Under the pieces are notes generated by a model that did not search any database, was not told the DNA's origin, and was given only the letters and a program-made list of their open reading frames with translations. Made by a program: the position numbers and the translations under genes. From Actinomycetota bacterium (GTDB taxonomy: Bacteria; Actinomycetota; Acidimicrobiia; Acidimicrobiales; Acidimicrobilacustridaceae), in assembly GCA_016185305.1 (NCBI GenBank), contig JACPNV010000027.1, positions 1 to 40,659 of the forward strand: 40,659 bases of DNA. Direction: 5' to 3'. Below, one piece after another: positions 12,394-20,597 of this stretch (positions within the stretch are counted from its first letter, which is position 1; every line of letters begins with the position of its first letter).

Positions 12394-13113
12394 TCACGCT
12401 CGGTGCAAGACCGTGACCGATCGCAAGCGACGCTCGAGATGGTGCTCGACCGCATGCGTTGCGAGGTCGTCGAGTTGATGCGTTGCCGATGACTCGTCGG
12501 CTTCCAGCGCCGAGCCGAGCTGGCCCCCGAGGATCCGTTGCAGGAGGGCGACCGCGTCGGGAGTCATCGCCGTCCCGCGTCGGTCGTCGCGGCACAGCAT
12601 GCCGCCTGCGTCGACGTCGAACGCCACGAGACCGTCGTCGGCGCCACACTCGGCACAGTGCTCGACGATCGGGCGGTAGCCCTCGAGCGCGAGCAGCTTG
12701 AAGAAGAATGCCGGCACCACGAGCGGGGCGTTCTTGGCTGCCAACGTGCGCAACGCGCCGAGCAGCATCTGGTAGAGACGGATGTTGACCTCACGTTCCT
12801 GCGCGAGCTGATCGACCGCTTCGAGCATGGCCGACGCGCGCGAGAAGCGATCAAGGTCGTCGCGGATCGAGCGGAAGTAGTCGATCGTCTCGGCCTGGGT
12901 CACGATGTCGAGCTCACGACCCTCATAGAACTGCAACGCGACGTTTGTGGTCGGTTCGAGCCGGGCCCCGAACTTCGAGCGCGTCTTCCGCACGCCCTTC
13001 GCGACCGCTCGAACCTTGCCGTGCCCGCGTGTGAGAACGACGACGATGCGGTCGGCCTCGCCCAGCTTCCACGTCCGGAGGACCACGCCTTCGTCGCGGT
13101 AGAGCGAAGACAC
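12394..13113 (-). CDS. recO: DNA repair protein RecO
   Basis: This 239-residue RecO works with RecF and RecR to load RecA at single-stranded gaps. The N-terminal OB fold is visible (LYRDEGVVLRTWKLGEADRI, then VVVLTRGHGKVRAVAKGVRK), followed by a helical domain and a zinc-binding segment (CAECG, about residue 150, and a further Cys in GGMLCRDD, about 171). The usual fourth Cys is not obvious. The GTG start at 13113 lies 4 nt after the uppS stop codon, so the two are almost certainly co-transcribed. Length and order (uppS-recO) are typical for actinobacteria. Confidence 0.93.
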   Translation of the reverse strand: MSSLYRDEGVVLRTWKLGEADRIVVVLTRGHGKVRAVAKGVRKTRSKFGARLEPTTNVALQFYEGRELDIVTQAETIDYFRSIRDDLDRFSRASAMLEAVDQLAQEREVNIRLYQMLLGALRTLAAKNAPLVVPAFFFKLLALEGYRPIVEHCAECGADDGLVAFDVDAGGMLCRDDRRGTAMTPDAVALLQRILGGQLGSALEADESSATHQLDDLATHAVEHHLERRLRSVTVLHRA

Positions 13114-13117
13114 CGCT

Positions 13118-13840
13118 TCAGTCTTCCTTCTCGATGCCGCCGAAGCGTCGCTCGCGATCCTGGTACTCGCGAACGGCGTCGAACAAGTGCTCTCGGCGGA
13201 AGTCGGGCCACAACGTCTCGGTGAAGATCAGCTCGCTGTACGCGATCTCCCACAACAGGTAGTTCGAGATGCGGTACTCGCCGGACGTGCGGATCATGAG
13301 GTCGGGGTCGGGCATCTCGGGATCGTAGAAGTACTGGCGCAGCTTCTTCTCGGTGACCTTTTCGGGCTTCACCCCGTCCGCCATCATCGCCTTGATCGCG
13401 TCGACCAACTCGGCCCGGCCGCCGTAGTTGAACGCGATCGTGAACGTCATGCGGCGGTTGTTCCTGGTCAGCTCGATCGATCGATCCATGTGCTTGATGA
13501 GCCGGCGTGGCACCCGCCAGTCGCGGCGCCCGATGAACCGCATCCGCACCCCACGATCGTTCATCTCGTCGCGTCGGCGGACGAGTATCGACTCGTTGAA
13601 GCCCATGAGGTAACGGACCTCGTCGGCGGGTCGCTTCCAGTTCTCGGTGGAGAACGCGTACACGGTCAGCCACGTGATGCCGAGCTCGAGGGCACCCTCG
13701 ACCGTGTCGAACAGCGCTTCCTCGCCTGCGGCGTGGCCGTCGGTGCGCTTCAACCCGCGCCGCTGCGCCCACCTCCCGTTGCCGTCCATGACGAGCGCAA
13801 CGTGCGTGGGAATGCGGTTGGGATCGATGCCGGTGACCAT
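13118..13840 (-). CDS. uppS: isoprenyl (undecaprenyl) diphosphate synthase
   Basis: This 240-residue cis-prenyltransferase makes the polyprenyl diphosphate that carries cell-wall precursors across the membrane. Motifs are VMDGNGRWAQRRG (Mg-binding Asp19), the YAFSTENWKRP region, RRMTFTIAFNYGGRAELVDA, and PDLMIRTSGEYRISNYLLWE near the end, all in the normal order. Length is normal. The start is the ATG at 13840. Exact chain length and stereochemistry cannot be read from the sequence; mycobacterial relatives make decaprenyl diphosphate. It is followed immediately by recO. Confidence 0.95.
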   Translation of the reverse strand: MVTGIDPNRIPTHVALVMDGNGRWAQRRGLKRTDGHAAGEEALFDTVEGALELGITWLTVYAFSTENWKRPADEVRYLMGFNESILVRRRDEMNDRGVRMRFIGRRDWRVPRRLIKHMDRSIELTRNNRRMTFTIAFNYGGRAELVDAIKAMMADGVKPEKVTEKKLRQYFYDPEMPDPDLMIRTSGEYRISNYLLWEIAYSELIFTETLWPDFRREHLFDAVREYQDRERRFGGIEKED

Positions 13841-13910
13841 GCAGAGCGCACGTTACCGTCACCGTTGTGCGCGGCGGCGCACCGAGCAAGGCCTCTGCCC
13901 CGACAGACGC

Positions 13911-15488
13911 TCAGCGAGGCCCGCCCGCCTCGCACTCCGAGCCGCGGCACGACTGCAACGCTTCGAGCCGATCGGAGAGCTGGGCCTTCACCGTCTGCAT
14001 CGTGGGGTCGTCGGAGAGGTTCTTGGTCTGGTCGGGATCGCTGGCCATGTCGTAGAGCGCGGAGTACCCGGATCCCCAACGCATGAACATGTAGCGCTCG
14101 TCGCGGATCGCGTACATGCGGATGCGCTCGCCGCGCCCGCGGTTGAGCCAGCTCTCGAGGAGGACGCCCCGCCCAGAGGCCGTCGAGGGCTCGAGCGCGA
14201 CCGGCTTCAAGTCGCGACCGTCGACAGTCAGACCAGCCTTCGCACCCGCGAGGGCCAGGATCGTCGGCGCCAGATCGACGTTGACCGCCATCGCGTCGAC
14301 CTTCCTGGCAGCCGGGAAGCCCCCGCCGCGGATGATGAGTGGCATGTGTGTGGCCGGCTCGTACAAGAACACCTTCCCGAACGGCAGCCGCTGCTCACCA
14401 TGGAACACGCCGTTGTCGGACGTGAAGATGATGGTGGTGTTCTCGAGCTGGCCGGTGTCTTGCAGCGTCTTGAACAGCGTCCCCACCCACTCATCGACCG
14501 CCAGCAAGGTTTCCAGCTCGGATCGGTAGATCCGCGTCAGCAAGGCTTCGGTCTCCGGGGTGATCGGCGGGATGAGTTGGATCAGCTGGGGTAGACCGCT
14601 CACGTCCTGCGGGTTGAACGACGCCGGCTTGGGAAGCGGTTCGTTCGCCATCTTGCCCTTGTACCGCGGCGCGGGCTCGGGCAAGGTCGAGTCACCGATC
14701 GTCGCTGGCTCGTCGGTGCTCGCTCGTTCGGGGTACTGCGCATGTGGCGCCAGCGGCGTCCACTCGATGAACCACGGCTGTCCTGACTGCCCGGCTTCGA
14801 CGATGGTTCGCTGAGCCTCGGCCCCGAGCACGTCGGTCTGGTAGTCCTGTTCGGCGTCGCCGTAGTCGACGCGCTTGCCGTTGTCTGACACGCTGTAGTT
14901 GTAATAGTGGTACGTCGTCGGATCGATCAGCCCGAACCAACGGCTCCAGCCCGGTGGCGGCTGTATGTTCCCGTCCTGGCCCCACATGTTCAGGTACTTC
15001 CCGATGCTGGCTGTGTAGTAGCCCGATCGCTGCAGCCACACCGGGAGCGTCTCCGCGCTGTTCAGCTTCGCGAACCCGCCTTCGGGCGCAACGTTGTCAC
15101 GGACGCCGTTGTTGTGGGCGTACTGCCCCGTGAGGAACGACGCGCGCGACGGGCAGCAGTTCGGGAAGCTGACGAAGTACTTGGAGAACGTCGTGCCGGA
15201 CTCGCCGAGGAGGCGAGTGGTGTTCGCCATCACCTTCATGGACTCGAGCGTCTGGTCGTCGGTCATGATGACGAGGACGTTGGACCGGGGACCGCCCGAC
15301 CGATCGGGCCCGACCGGGTTGGCAGCCCCCGAACTGGAGCCTCGGTTGCCGAGGACCACGACGACCCCAATCGCGATCGCGAGCGGCGTGGCGAAGGCGA
15401 GCACGAGCTTCCACGTCGCGTCCCGACGGCGCGGTCCTCTTCGTCCAACAGGAGTCGACGGCGTGACCGGTGCGGTCAAGTCCACCAC
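13911..15488 (-). CDS. membrane-anchored sulfatase (alkaline-phosphatase fold)
   Basis: This 525-residue protein hydrolyses sulfate esters or related substrates outside the cell. A single transmembrane helix (about residues 27-46) follows a basic N terminus, leaving the catalytic domain outside. Metal and catalytic motifs are VLVIMTDDQ (Asp77, Asp78), the sulfatase signature CCPSRASFLTG, whose first Cys (111) would be converted to formylglycine, and FTSDNGVFHGE. A PHAQYPE motif is also present. Several choices exist for the start (two adjacent GTG codons at 15488 and 15485) and no strong ribosome-binding site is seen. It sits between the era block and uppS, where this family is not usual. Natural substrate unknown. 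Confidence 0.9.
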   Translation of the reverse strand: MVDLTAPVTPSTPVGRRGPRRRDATWKLVLAFATPLAIAIGVVVVLGNRGSSSGAANPVGPDRSGGPRSNVLVIMTDDQTLESMKVMANTTRLLGESGTTFSKYFVSFPNCCPSRASFLTGQYAHNNGVRDNVAPEGGFAKLNSAETLPVWLQRSGYYTASIGKYLNMWGQDGNIQPPPGWSRWFGLIDPTTYHYYNYSVSDNGKRVDYGDAEQDYQTDVLGAEAQRTIVEAGQSGQPWFIEWTPLAPHAQYPERASTDEPATIGDSTLPEPAPRYKGKMANEPLPKPASFNPQDVSGLPQLIQLIPPITPETEALLTRIYRSELETLLAVDEWVGTLFKTLQDTGQLENTTIIFTSDNGVFHGEQRLPFGKVFLYEPATHMPLIIRGGGFPAARKVDAMAVNVDLAPTILALAGAKAGLTVDGRDLKPVALEPSTASGRGVLLESWLNRGRGERIRMYAIRDERYMFMRWGSGYSALYDMASDPDQTKNLSDDPTMQTVKAQLSDRLEALQSCRGSECEAGGPR

Positions 15489-15579
15489 CGGGGGGCGGGA
15501 GGTTGGCTCGTTCGCCGGGTCACGGCGTCACATCGTACGAGGCGCGCCCCGCAGGTCGGGCGCGGCGCGCCGGGTCGGC

Positions 15580-15807
15580 TCAGCGGCCCCCGCGGCGGCG
15601 GCGTTGGGCGTCGATCTTGCGCGCCGACTTGAGAATGTCGTTCCAGCGCGGATGCCCACCGTCTTCGGGCGGGTGCTCCTTCATGTCTGCCGCCAAGGCC
15701 TCGAGGAATCCGGAGAGACTCACACCCGCGTCCTCGGAGACCTCGTGCCACACGTCGTGGCTCTCCACCGTGAGGTACGCGTGGATCGCCTTCCGATCAT
15801 CGCTCAT
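15580..15807 (-). CDS. small ribbon-helix-helix-like protein
   Basis: This 75-residue protein has an N-terminal half that looks like a ribbon-helix-helix fold: a strand (KAIHAYLTVE), a helix (HDVWHEVSEDAG) and a second helix (SLSGFLEALAADM), then a basic tail (KSARKIDAQRRRRGGR). This suggests DNA binding as a dimer, but no target or toxin partner is adjacent. TAGCCT on the minus strand (15814-15819) lies 6 nt before the ATG at 15807, consistent with a leaderless transcript. A similar small gene in this position is familiar from other Acidimicrobiia-like sequences, but I cannot name it. Confidence 0.65.
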   Translation of the reverse strand: MSDDRKAIHAYLTVESHDVWHEVSEDAGVSLSGFLEALAADMKEHPPEDGGHPRWNDILKSARKIDAQRRRRGGR

Positions 15808-15905
15808 GGAGCGAGGCTAACCAGGGAATGTCTGGATGTCGTTTGGTGGACTTCAAGATTCCATCAAGCTGCACCAATCGACATTCTTCGTACCCGATGC
15901 TGCGG

Positions 15906-16772
15906 TCAATATCCCAGACGCTCCAGGGCCCGAGGCCGGCGCTGCCAGTCCTTGTCGACCTTCACGAACAGTTCAAGATAGGCGCCGTCGGGGAGCTGCT
16001 GGCGCACCCTGGTGCCCACCTCTTTCAGGATCGAACCCTTCCTCCCGATCACGATCCCCTTCTGGGAATCGCGCTCGACCAGGATCTCGCACCGGATCCG
16101 GGGCCACTCCCATTCGGTGACGCGGGTCGCGATCGAGTGCGGCACCTCGTCGTGGGTGACGGCGAGGAGCTGCTCGCGCACAAGCTCGGCGACCCAGAAC
16201 GCCTCCGGTACGTCGGTGATCATGTCGTCGGGGTAGTACTGAGGACCGGGCGGGAGCCGCGAGGCCAGGTGGTCCACGAGCTCGGACACGCCGGCCGCGG
16301 TGCGAGCAGAAACTGGGAAGTACTCGGACAGGTCGAGTTGCGCGGCAGCGGCCTGCAACTGCTCGAGGACCTGCTCGGGTCGGGCCTTGTCGACCTTGTT
16401 CACGACCACAACCGCGTCGCTCGGCACTCGTTGTGCGACGAACCTGTCACCCCGACCGACCGGCGCAGTCGCGTCCACGACGAGACAGACGACATCTACC
16501 CCACCGACTTCATCGATGGCGGACGAGTTCAGCCGCTCACCAAGCGCCGTGCGCGGCTTGTGGATGCCGGGCGTGTCGACGAAGACGACCTGCGCGTCCG
16601 GCCGGTTGAGCACGCCTCGCACAGCCGTCCGCGTCGTCTGCGGCTTGTCGGAGACGATCGTGACCTTCCGGCCGAGGATGGTGTTGAGCAACGTCGACTT
16701 GCCGACGTTGGGTCGCCCCACGATCGTGACGAAGCCGGAGTGCGCCAGCTCTGGACAGGAGACGTTGCTCAC
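15906..16772 (-). CDS. era: GTPase Era
   Basis: This 288-residue GTPase binds the 3' end of 16S rRNA and helps assemble the small ribosomal subunit. GTPase motifs are GRPNVGKS (residues 19-26), the switch region with TTRTAVRG, DTPGIHKP and NKVDKA. The C-terminal KH domain carries GIVIGRKGSILKEVG. The GTG start overlaps the stop of the CorC-type gene by three bases (GTGA), showing tight coupling. Length and gene order are normal. Confidence 0.97.
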   Translation of the reverse strand: MSNVSCPELAHSGFVTIVGRPNVGKSTLLNTILGRKVTIVSDKPQTTRTAVRGVLNRPDAQVVFVDTPGIHKPRTALGERLNSSAIDEVGGVDVVCLVVDATAPVGRGDRFVAQRVPSDAVVVVNKVDKARPEQVLEQLQAAAAQLDLSEYFPVSARTAAGVSELVDHLASRLPPGPQYYPDDMITDVPEAFWVAELVREQLLAVTHDEVPHSIATRVTEWEWPRIRCEILVERDSQKGIVIGRKGSILKEVGTRVRQQLPDGAYLELFVKVDKDWQRRPRALERLGY

Positions 16773-18034
16773 GGCCGCTTCACCAGCCGGACCTTGCCGA
16801 TGCGTCGACCTTGCACGCGCTCGGCGCGCAGCACGTAGCCGTCTACCTCCGCCGACTCGCCTTCTGACGCGACATGGCCGAGCTGGTCGAGCAGGAGACC
16901 ACCGACCGAGTCCCAGTCACCTTCGGGAAGCGACGCGTGCAACAGCTCGTTGACCTCGTCCACCGGCATGCGCGCGTTCACCCTCATGCCACCGTCGGCC
17001 AGCGGTTCGACCATCGGCTCTTCGCGGTCGAACTCGTCGACGATCTCACCGACGAGCTCTTCGATGACGTCTTCCAACGTGACGAGACCGGCGGTGCCGC
17101 CGTACTCATCGACGACCAGCGCCATGTGGTACTGCTCGGCCTGCATCTCGCGCAGCAGCTCGGTGACCTTCTTCGTCTCGGGAACGAAGTGCGCGGCTCG
17201 CACGAGCTTCGAGACCTCCCAATCGTCTTTGCCGTCACGCTCGGCCCGCATGAGGTCTTTGGCGAACACGATGCCGATGACGTCGTCGATGCTTTCGGCC
17301 AGCGCGGGGATGCGGCTGTAACCGTTGAGGATGGCGACCTCCATCACATCCACCACGCGGAAGTCGCCGGGCACGGTGACCATGTCGGTGCGAGGAACCA
17401 TGATCTCGCGCACGACGGTGTCGCCGAACTCGATGATCTGCTCGATGAGCTCGCGCTCGCCCGCCTCGATGACGTCCTCGGCCACCGCCTCGTCGGCCAG
17501 CGCCAGGATCTTCGCCTCGGAGACGAACGGACCCTTCTTCAGGCCCTTGCCCGGCAGGATCCAGTTCGTCAGACCGATCAGCGCTCGAGTGACGAGTCGG
17601 ACGGGTGGGATTCGAACGAGCGCCGTGACCGGGCCCGCCGCGAGCAGAGCGGCGCGGACCGGATGCTGCCGCGCCCACGTCTTCGGCGCGGCCTCCGTGA
17701 ACACGAACACGACAGCAACGTTGACGATCGACGCGATGACCACACCCCATGGACCCCACCGGCGGAAGGACTGCACTCCGACGAGGACGGCTTCGGAGAG
17801 CTGGCAGAGCAACAACACCATCAGCACAGGATTGAGGAAGCGCTCGGGCTCGTCGATGAGTCGGACAAGGCGATTCGCCCCACGGCGCTCTTCCTCGACC
17901 AGCGCGAGGGCGGTGGTGCGGCTCGTGCTCGTGAGCGCCGTCTCGGCCAGCGCCAAGAACGCGGAGACCGCGAGCAGGGCGACCACACCGCCGATCGCCA
18001 GGAGGTCGTTCGACGAGAAGTCCGCCGCGAGCAT
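16769..18034 (-). CDS. CorC/HlyC-type membrane protein (DUF21, CBS pair)
   Basis: This 421-residue protein has an N-terminal DUF21 membrane domain with about four hydrophobic segments (residues about 5-25, 55-85, 95-115, 125-145), then a CBS domain pair (around IMVPRTDMVTVPGD and YHMALVVDEYGGTAGLVTLEDVIEELVGEI) and a C-terminal CorC_HlyC domain. Relatives act in magnesium or cobalt efflux or tolerance; older haemolysin names are misleading. The ATG at 18034 overlaps the ybeY stop (TGATG); a GTG at 18049 is an alternative start. It is part of the phoH-ybeY-corC-era block. Confidence 0.92.
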   Translation of the reverse strand: MLAADFSSNDLLAIGGVVALLAVSAFLALAETALTSTSRTTALALVEEERRGANRLVRLIDEPERFLNPVLMVLLLCQLSEAVLVGVQSFRRWGPWGVVIASIVNVAVVFVFTEAAPKTWARQHPVRAALLAAGPVTALVRIPPVRLVTRALIGLTNWILPGKGLKKGPFVSEAKILALADEAVAEDVIEAGERELIEQIIEFGDTVVREIMVPRTDMVTVPGDFRVVDVMEVAILNGYSRIPALAESIDDVIGIVFAKDLMRAERDGKDDWEVSKLVRAAHFVPETKKVTELLREMQAEQYHMALVVDEYGGTAGLVTLEDVIEELVGEIVDEFDREEPMVEPLADGGMRVNARMPVDEVNELLHASLPEGDWDSVGGLLLDQLGHVASEGESAEVDGYVLRAERVQGRRIGKVRLVKRP

Positions 18035-18537
18035 CACGGTTCCAGCCACGGGTCTCGGTCGAGCTCGACGCGGGCAACTTTGGCGAGCAGCACAGCTTCT
18101 TTGTCCTGCATCTCCTGGCGCCCACGGGGATCGGCGTGGTCCATCCCGAGCAGGTGGAGGAGCCCATGGATCAGCAGCAGCGCGAGCTCGGCATCGAGGG
18201 TTCCCGCGTGCTCAGGTGCCTGCCGCTGTGCGACCGCGGGACATATGACCACATCGCCGAGCATTCTCGGCACACCCACGACGTAGCGCTCGCCGTAGGG
18301 GTCGATCGGGAACGCCAGCACGTCGGTGGGGCCGCCGTCGCCGTCGAGGTGGGCTTGGTTGAGCCCGGCGATCGTCGCTTGGTCGACGAAGGTCAGCGAC
18401 ACCTCGGTGTTCACCACGCCTTCCGCGCCGAGCACCTCGGTGGCAAGCGTGGTCCATCGCTCGAGGTCCAGGGGAACGTCGTCTTGTTCATCGGCAGCGA
18501 CGACAACCGCCGCTGCCTCGGGTCTCTGCGGGTCCAT
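18034..18537 (-). CDS. ybeY: endoribonuclease YbeY
   Basis: This 167-residue metal-dependent RNase takes part in 16S rRNA maturation and ribosome quality control. The signature HGLLHLLGMDH supplies three zinc ligands (His124, His128, His134). Upstream is TDVLAFPID, typical of the family. Its stop overlaps the next start (TGATG), and it begins 5 nt after the phoH stop. Length and context are normal. Confidence 0.96.
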   Translation of the reverse strand: MDPQRPEAAAVVVAADEQDDVPLDLERWTTLATEVLGAEGVVNTEVSLTFVDQATIAGLNQAHLDGDGGPTDVLAFPIDPYGERYVVGVPRMLGDVVICPAVAQRQAPEHAGTLDAELALLLIHGLLHLLGMDHADPRGRQEMQDKEAVLLAKVARVELDRDPWLEP

Positions 18538-18542
18538 GGCGG

Positions 18543-19497
18543 CTAGGACCGGCCCGGAGACCGGTTGTCGGGACCGGCTCGCTCGTAGGCGTCGACGATG
18601 TCTTGCACGATCTTGTGCCGTACGACGTCGCGGCTCGTGAGGCGGACGAAGGCCAAGCCGTCGATGCCCGAGAGGATCGGTTCGAGGCCGAGCAGGCCGC
18701 TGCGCCCGTCCGGTACGTCGACCTGGGTGGTGTCTCCGGTGACCACCGCCTTGGACCCGAAACCGATGCGCGTGAGGAACATCTTCATCTGTTCAGGTGA
18801 CGTGTTCTGGGCCTCGTCGAGGATGATGAAGCTGTCGTTCAGCGTGCGCCCTCGCATGAAGGCCAAGGGCGCGACCTCGACGGCGCCCCGTTCGAGCAGG
18901 CGAGCCGCACCCTCAGGACCGGCCATGTCGTAGAGCGCGTCGTACAGCGGGCGGAGGTACGGATCGACCTTGGCCATCAGGTCGCCGGGGAGGAAGCCGA
19001 GCCGCTCACCGGCCTCGACCGCGGGGCGAGTGAGGATGATGCGCTCGACCTCTTTGCTCTGCAGGGCCTGCACCGCGCACGCGACCGCGAGCCAACTCTT
19101 GCCGGTGCCCGCCGGACCGAGCGAGAACGTCACCACGTTCTCGCGGATGGCGTCGACATAGCGCTTCTGGCCGCTCGTCTTCGGTCTGACCGCGCGGCGC
19201 CGGCCGGACCGCAGCACCTCGGCGCCGAGCACCTCTGAGGGTCGCTCGTCCGACTTGACCATATCGATGGTGCGACCCACAGCAGTGGGCTCGAACGAGC
19301 TCTTCGAAGAGGCGGCCGACACGATCGGCTTCGGGTCCGTCGATCGTGATCTCGTTGCCGCGCACGTGCATGGCGGTGCGAGGGAACGCTGTCTCCACGA
19401 GCCGGAGGATCTCGTCGCGATGTCCGAGCAGCCCAACCATCAAGTGGTTGCCGGGAACGAGGATCTTGACAGGGCGGTCGGTCTGGGTTTCGGACAT
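18543..19497 (-). pseudogene. phoH: PhoH-family ATPase with small deletion and frameshift
   Basis: Intact PhoH is an ATPase linked to RNA metabolism and is almost always next to ybeY. The N-terminal part starts at the ATG at 19497 (MSETQTDRPVKILVPGN) and is correct up to LFEELV (19311-19294). The frame then changes: the continuation, [16 protein letters not shown], is read in another frame from 19286. Family members usually have about 13 residues between these two elements and only about 5 can be reconstructed here, so roughly 8-10 codons are missing and the loss is not a multiple of three. Downstream, [13 protein letters not shown] (Walker A), [24 protein letters not shown] (Walker B) and LTSRDVVRH are intact. 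No start codon in the second frame restores the N-terminal part. Confidence 0.85.
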
Positions 19498-19662
19498 CGC
19501 AGAAATCGTCGAGCGGCCCCCGATGGCGTCCGCTCTTGCACGCAAACCCTTGGTTATCGACCAAGGGCCGCTGACCACGAGCGTACCGGTCGTCGAGAAA
19601 CCTCGTGGCCTGGAACCTGCGCCCCCACGCAGTCCCCGAGGAGCGCCAGTTATCGTGTGTCG

Positions 19663-20241
19663 GTGCCTGGTGAGGAACCGCTTCTCGACGGCAACGAGCT
19701 GGCCCGGATGCTCACTCGGCTGGCGGCCGAGACCCGGGCGGACGACGCCGCGGCCAGCCGGCGGCGCGTGGCGTGGCTCGGGCGACAGGCCGAAGAGGAG
19801 GCGACGCTCGGAGGCGTCCTCCTCGACCTCTCCGAACGCGCCCGACCCATCGCCGTTCAGACCGCGTCCGGCCGCGTGCACCGCGGCTGGGTGGAGGCGG
19901 TCGGCGAAGATTTCGTCGCCGTCCGCACCGAGTCGGGCACCGACGCGCTCGTGCGATTCGACGGCGTGGGGTCGGTACGCAGCCAGCCGGGCGGCGCAAT
20001 CACAACTGGCGATCGGCCGCTCGTGGTCGACGCTTCGCTCGTGACCGTCCTGCGCTCGCTCGGACCTTGGCGCCCCCGACTCGTTCTCTGCACGGGACCC
20101 AAAGCCGAGGCGGTCGCCGGTGAGCTCCGGTGGGTCGGCGCCGACGTCACCGCGATCCGGCTCGACGGTGGCGGAGGCCTGGCCTACGTGCCACTGGCGG
20201 CGATCTCGGAGGTGTACGCCGCCGACAGGCTGATCGAGTAG
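19663..20241 (+). CDS. conserved protein of unknown function, possible small beta-barrel
   Basis: This 192-residue soluble protein has a helical N-terminal third (LLDGNELARMLTRLAAETRADDAAASRRR) and a middle beta-rich part (about residues 60-110, RPIAVQTASGRVHRGWVEAVGEDFVAVRT) that resembles an LSm- or SH3-like small barrel. The end contains further strands. TATCGT (19651-19656) lies 6 nt before the GTG at 19663, again a leaderless pattern. It is divergent from phoH and converges with the BldC-like gene (4 nt between stops). I do not recognise a named family; the domain reading is tentative. Confidence 0.65.
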   Translation: MPGEEPLLDGNELARMLTRLAAETRADDAAASRRRVAWLGRQAEEEATLGGVLLDLSERARPIAVQTASGRVHRGWVEAVGEDFVAVRTESGTDALVRFDGVGSVRSQPGGAITTGDRPLVVDASLVTVLRSLGPWRPRLVLCTGPKAEAVAGELRWVGADVTAIRLDGGGGLAYVPLAAISEVYAADRLIE

Positions 20242-20245
20242 CGGA

Positions 20246-20494
20246 TCAGCCGGCGTCGGTGGGTGTGGATTCTGGGTAGAGGTGCTCGAGCGTGCCCGGT
20301 TCGATGCGGCAGGCCTCGATGAACGTGTCGACCTCATGGGTCTTCAGGCGGATGACCCGACCGAAGCGATAGGCGGGAAGCTGACCCTCGTCGATGAATC
20401 GGTACAACGTGCGTGACGTGATGCCGAGACGGTTGGCCGCTTCGGCGGTGCTCAACCAGCGAACGGCATCGGCATTTGCATCGTTCGGGCTCAT
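20246..20494 (-). CDS. BldC-like / excisionase-type DNA-binding protein
   Basis: This 82-residue protein has a MerR/excisionase-type winged helix: LSTAEAANRLGITSRTLYRFIDEGQLPAYRFGRVIRLKTHEVDTFI in order (helix-turn-helix, then wing with RFGRVIRL). BldC proteins of actinobacteria have this size and layout and bind DNA as cooperative chains; phage excisionases share the fold, but no integrase is nearby. The ATG at 20494 is the only good start. A developmental or global regulator is more likely than a mobile-element protein. Confidence 0.82.
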   Translation of the reverse strand: MSPNDANADAVRWLSTAEAANRLGITSRTLYRFIDEGQLPAYRFGRVIRLKTHEVDTFIEACRIEPGTLEHLYPESTPTDAG

Positions 20495-20597
20495 CGGGTG
20501 CGCAGTCTAGGCCTCTCGAAGCGTTTGAGGCAATTTCAGCCACTCTATCGGTTCCCGGCGCGCCCTTCGGCGGCTCCAAGACTGCCAGACTCCGAGC

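Noticed and set aside
15835..15875. Inverted repeat TTGGTG...CACCAA after era as a terminator
   Set aside because: The inner bases do not pair and no T run follows on either strand.
16874..18286. 470-codon plus-strand frame
   Set aside because: Antisense to the CorC-type gene and ybeY, both with strong motifs.
20246..20494. Phage excisionase as a sign of a mobile element
   Set aside because: No integrase, attachment repeats or phage genes nearby; BldC-like regulator is a better fit.
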